Shown: positions 6,098 through 8,328 of the stretch, piece after piece
Numbering within the stretch: the stretch's first letter is position 1
Layout of the letters: the number at the start of each line of letters is the position of its first letter
Source of the DNA: Thioalkalivibrio sp.
Lineage (GTDB): Bacteria; Pseudomonadota; Gammaproteobacteria; Ectothiorhodospirales; Ectothiorhodospiraceae
Reading direction: 5' to 3'
Assembly (NCBI GenBank): GCA_003555285.1
Contig: PWGH01000316.1
Span: 1-8,328 of the forward strand
Length of the DNA stretch: 8,328 nucleotides
Notes under the pieces: model-generated
Databases searched by the model: none
Seen by the model: only the letters and a program-made list of their open reading frames with translations
What the model was told of the DNA's origin: nothing
Program-made: the position numbers and the translations under genes

Positions 6098-6550
6098 TCA
6101 TTCCGTGGTGACCACGTCGTCGGTGCTGGTCAGCGCGGTGTTCAGCGTATGCCAGGAGAGGGTCGCGCACTTGACCCTGGAAGGGTAATTGTGCACGCCC
6201 GAGAGCACGCCCAGGCTGCCCAAATCGAGCGGATCGGTTCGCGGGTGATCGCTGGTCAGCACGTCGTGCACGGTGGCGAAGAGCTCCTGCGCCGCCTCGA
6301 CCGTCTGGCCCTGCAGGGCCTCGGTCAGCATCGACGCCGAGGCCATCGAGATCGCGCAGCCGGCGCCCAGAAAACTGACGTCGACGATCTGCCCGGCCTC
6401 GATCTTCACGAACAGGCGCAGCTGGTCGCCGCACAGCGGGTTGTGCCCGTCCACGGTCCGGGTCGCATCCGGCATCTCGCGAAAATTGCGCGGACGGCGC
6501 TTGTGATCCAGGATCAGCTCCTGGTACAGATCGCTCAGGTCGTCACTCAT
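6098..6550 (-). CDS. sufU: SufU-type Fe-S assembly protein (zinc-dependent sulfur acceptor)
   Basis: Small cytoplasmic protein that accepts persulfide sulfur from SufS and passes it into iron-sulfur cluster assembly; in Bacillus it binds zinc and strongly stimulates SufS. In 150 aa the zinc and sulfur ligands are all present: C40 and D42 in NPLCGD, C65 in GAGCAIS, and C128 in RVKCATLSW, equivalent to B. subtilis C41, D43, C66 and C128. The stretch of about 18 residues before the last cysteine (roughly 101-120) is the insertion that separates SufU from IscU, which also lacks the conserved IscU LPPVK motif here. The ATG overlaps the sufS stop as ATGA (6550-6547), with GGGAG (6563-6559) eight bases upstream inside sufS, so translation is probably coupled. 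Convergent with the nrf operon. Confidence 0.95.
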   Translation of the reverse strand: MSDDLSDLYQELILDHKRRPRNFREMPDATRTVDGHNPLCGDQLRLFVKIEAGQIVDVSFLGAGCAISMASASMLTEALQGQTVEAAQELFATVHDVLTSDHPRTDPLDLGSLGVLSGVHNYPSRVKCATLSWHTLNTALTSTDDVVTTE

Positions 6551-7797
6551 ACCAGAAGCTCCCGTGCCTGCTGCAGGCCCGCCACGAGCCGGTCGATCTC
6601 CTCGTGGGTGTTGTAGAACGCCATCGAAGCCCGGGTGGTCGCCGGCACCCCGTAGAAGCTCATCACCGGCATCGCGCAGTGGTGACCGGCCCGCACCGCG
6701 AGCCCCCGGCGATCCAGGATCGTCCCCATATCGTGCGGATGGACGCCCTCGACCACGAACGAGACGACGGCGACCTTGTCGCGGGCCTGTCCGATGATGC
6801 GCAGACCGGGAACGCCCTGCAATTGCTGCGTGGCGTGGCGCAACAGATCGTCTTCGTAGGCCTGCGCCGCGGGCCAGTCCAGCGCCTCCAGATACTCGAT
6901 CGCGCGACCGAGCCCGATCGCCCCGGCGATGTCCGGCGTACCCGCCTCGAACTTGTGCGGCAAGCCGGCGAAGGTGGTCTTCTCGAAGCTCACCGAGCGG
7001 ATCATCTCGCCCCCGCCCTGATACGGCGGCATCGCCGCCAGCCGTTCCTCGCGACCGTAGAGCACGCCAATCCCGGTCGGCCCGAACAGCTTGTGCCCGG
7101 AAAAGCAGTAGAAGTCGCAGTCGAGGGCCTGCACGTCGACCCGCAGGTGCGGCATCGCCTGCGCGCCGTCGAGGAGCACCGGCACGCCGCGGTCGCGCGC
7201 TGCGGCGATCAGCGTCTCGACCGGATTGATGGTGCCCAGCGCGTTGGAGACATGGCTCACCGCCAGCAGACGGGTGCGCGCGTTGAACAGCGCCGGCAGC
7301 GCCGTGAGATCCAACTCGCCGGCCGGCGTGATCGGCAGTACCCGCAGCACGATCCCGGCTTGCTCGCGCAGCAACTGCCACGGGATGATGTTCGCGTGGT
7401 GCTCCAGCGCGGAGATGATGACCTCGTCGCCCGCCTGGAAGCTGCGGCCGAGACTCGAGGCGACCAGATTGATCGCCTCCGTGCTGCCGCGCAGGAAGAC
7501 GATCTCGCGGGTCGACCGCGCGTTGATATAGCGCCGTACCGTTTCGCGCGCCCCCTCGAGGCCCGCCGTCGCCCGCTCCGCCAGGCTGTGCACGCCGCGA
7601 TGGACATTGGCGTTGTCATGCCGATAGTAGCGATCCATCGCCTCGATCACCACCCGCGGCTTCTGCGTGGTGGCGGCATTGTCCAGGTAGGCCAGCGGGT
7701 GGCCGTGCACCTCCTGATCGAGGATTGGGAACTCCCGCCGGACGCCTTCCACGTCCCAGCCCGCTTTCGGCGCTGCCTGAATCACGGCACTCATCAT
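6547..7797 (-). CDS. sufS: Cysteine desulfurase, group II, SufS
   Basis: PLP enzyme that removes sulfur from cysteine to give alanine and an enzyme persulfide, supplying sulfur for Fe-S clusters. In 416 aa (E. coli SufS 406): YLDNAATTQ at 37-45, HRGVHSL at 66-72, EHHANIIPW at 132-140 with the substrate-stacking histidine, D210 and Q213 in DGAQAM, the PLP lysine K236 in SGHKLFGPTG, and the active cysteine C374 in RAGHHCAMP. H355 in HPHD aligns with the B. subtilis SufS histidine that takes over a zinc ligand from SufU, which fits the partner gene next door. Start: tandem ATGs at 7797 and 7794 behind AGGAGG (7808-7803); an in-frame extension to 7860 has no homology and no such site. sufB, sufC and sufD are not in the first 530 bp upstream. 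Confidence 0.96.
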   Translation of the reverse strand: MMSAVIQAAPKAGWDVEGVRREFPILDQEVHGHPLAYLDNAATTQKPRVVIEAMDRYYRHDNANVHRGVHSLAERATAGLEGARETVRRYINARSTREIVFLRGSTEAINLVASSLGRSFQAGDEVIISALEHHANIIPWQLLREQAGIVLRVLPITPAGELDLTALPALFNARTRLLAVSHVSNALGTINPVETLIAAARDRGVPVLLDGAQAMPHLRVDVQALDCDFYCFSGHKLFGPTGIGVLYGREERLAAMPPYQGGGEMIRSVSFEKTTFAGLPHKFEAGTPDIAGAIGLGRAIEYLEALDWPAAQAYEDDLLRHATQQLQGVPGLRIIGQARDKVAVVSFVVEGVHPHDMGTILDRRGLAVRAGHHCAMPVMSFYGVPATTRASMAFYNTHEEIDRLVAGLQQARELLV

Positions 7798-7917
7798 CGT
7801 CTCCTCCTGCGCTGCAGCCATCGTCCAAAGCCGATCATGCCCCATCGCGCCCCAGCGCACCGATCGGTCGGGACGGGGTCGAACAGGGTCGAGGTCTGCA
7901 TCGGCTCGTCAATGTCC

Positions 7918-7927
7918 TACTATAGTA
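7918..7927 (-). promoter_or_regulatory. Possible -10 element of the sufSU promoter, in a perfect 10-bp palindrome
   Basis: TACTATAGTA reads the same on both strands and includes TATAGT (5/6 to TATAAT) in either direction. It lies about 120 bp upstream of the sufS start, in a short AT-rich patch. No recognisable -35 lies 16-18 bp upstream on the minus strand, so an activator may be needed, or the match is accidental. The ACT/AGT spacing is too short for a type 1 IscR site. Confidence 0.35.
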
Positions 7928-7972
7928 CTCGGGATCTCGCCCTCACAGTATCCGCCCTGGCCATCCGCCTTT

Positions 7973-8004
7973 CCCCGTAACCCCGTAACCCCGTAACCCT
8001 GTAG
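7973..8004. repeat. 8-bp tandem repeat CCCCGTAA
   Basis: Three exact units, 7973-7980, 7981-7988 and 7989-7996, then a variant CCCTGTAG at 7997-8004 that runs into the next hairpin element. There is no coding frame across it with recognisable protein. Confidence 0.85.
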
Positions 8005-8030
8005 GGTGAGTCAAGCGTAGCGGACCCACC
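8001..8030. repeat. REP-like hairpin element
   Basis: GGTGAGTC (8005-8012) pairs with GACCCACC (8023-8030), 7 of 8 positions, around a loop that carries AAGCGTAGCG. The form GTAGGGTG-loop-CACC recalls short repetitive palindromes that are scattered through many proteobacterial genomes, often seen as GTAGGGTGGGTTAGCG and variants. That resemblance is from memory, not from a search. Confidence 0.5.
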
Positions 8031-8051
8031 ACGGCCCTGGCCCCGGTGCCC

Positions 8052-8161
8052 GAGCCGTGCGGGGTACGCCCGGTCCGGACCCGCTCAAGTCGTCCATGAG
8101 CGCTCGAAGATGGCCATCCATGGCCATCTACGGTCCGGACCGGGCGCACCCCACACGACTC
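8052..8161. repeat. 110-bp element with 30-bp near-perfect inverted repeats
   Basis: The left arm 8052-8081 and the reverse complement of the right arm 8132-8161 agree at 27 of 30 positions. The innermost 10 bases of each arm are GGTCCGGACC, a perfect palindrome on its own. The 50-bp centre (8082-8131) has TGGCCATC twice (8111-8118 and 8121-8128) and no gene. It could be a miniature inverted-repeat element, a REP doublet, or a long-stem RNA or cruciform. No target-site duplication is evident at the ends, and no transposase lies nearby. Confidence 0.7.
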
Positions 8162-8328
8162 TTCAGCGTTGGGTGTAAAACCTAAGGGCGTGCTGCCGGC
8201 GATCGGGGGTTTCGTGGCGATCGGGGCATGCACCCGGCGCCCGGGTGGGAGCACCAATCCGGGCCGTGCAGGGCCTTCGGGGCCGGTGCTTTGCGGCCGG
8301 TTTCAGGCCGGGCAGCCAGGAAGGTTCG
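8162..8328. other. Unassigned right edge, no supported gene
   Basis: With 7798-8161 this makes about 530 bp without a convincing coding region. Two minus-strand frames are open from the edge (ending at a stop near 8181-8183 and near 8165-8167), but their translations are R/P/A-rich and unrecognised; the tail of an upstream gene cannot be excluded. Seen: an 11-bp direct repeat GGCGATCGGGG at 8198-8208 and 8216-8226, and a perfect 7-bp hairpin CACCCGG-CGC-CCGGGTG at 8231-8247 without a T-run. Confidence 0.5.

Noticed and set aside
7798..7860. N-terminal extension of SufS to an ATG at 7860
   Set aside because: The extra residues have no homology, and AGGAGG directly precedes the ATG pair at 7797/7794.
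7918..7940. IscR type 1 site at the sufS promoter
   Set aside because: The ACT and AGT half-sites are two bases apart, not five, and the flanking consensus is missing.
6604..7980. 458-codon plus-strand open frame opposite sufS
   Set aside because: Antisense to sufS, R/H-rich translation with no recognisable motif; a shadow frame.
7943..8257. 104-codon minus-strand ORF upstream of sufS
   Set aside because: It runs through the tandem repeat and both inverted-repeat arms, and the translation is low-complexity and unrecognised.

Overview
The window is high-GC bacterial chromosome. It most likely comes from a gammaproteobacterium near the purple sulfur and sulfur-oxidising lineages (Chromatiales, Ectothiorhodospiraceae and relatives). 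The placement rests on gene content: a peroxiredoxin-glutaredoxin fusion beside a glutathione-reductase homolog with an NADH-type pocket (the garA/garB pair described in Chromatium), the 4.5S RNA next to dnaX, and a SufS-SufU pair in what looks like a Gram-negative. No species is claimed.

Layout. (1) Positions 1-908, minus strand: N-terminal two thirds or so of the clamp-loader gene dnaX, cut by the window edge. A short leader with a 14-bp tandem repeat separates it from the SRP RNA gene ffs (about 972-1083, minus). (2) Positions 1346-3628, plus strand: garA and garB, separated by a likely terminator and a second promoter region. They should form a peroxide-detoxifying relay: NADH -> GarB -> glutathione (amide) -> glutaredoxin domain -> peroxiredoxin domain -> peroxide. 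A degenerate OxyR-like box lies upstream of garA. (3) Positions 3866-5887, plus strand: nrfA (pentaheme ammonia-forming nitrite reductase) and a nrfH/napC-type tetraheme quinol dehydrogenase, behind an FNR/Anr-type site (TTGAC-N4-ATCAA). Together they would carry electrons from quinol to nitrite in the periplasm under oxygen limitation. (4) Positions 5888-6097: a gene-free gap between convergent operons, filled mainly by a GC-rich 14-bp tandem repeat. (5) Positions 6098-7797, minus strand: sufU and sufS, overlapping by ATGA. They make the sulfur-mobilising module of Fe-S cluster assembly. (6) Positions 7798-8328: about 530 bp upstream of sufS with no convincing gene. It holds a possible promoter with a 10-bp palindrome, an 8-bp tandem repeat, a REP-like hairpin and a pair of 30-bp near-perfect inverted repeats around a 50-bp centre.

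All the protein genes belong to known families. The points most worth a second look are the apparent ATC start position of dnaX, the NADH-type pocket of the reductase beside the Prx/Grx fusion, the NrfH-like protein without the usual CxxCHxM, and the uncharacterised inverted-repeat and tandem-repeat elements at both ends of the suf pair.
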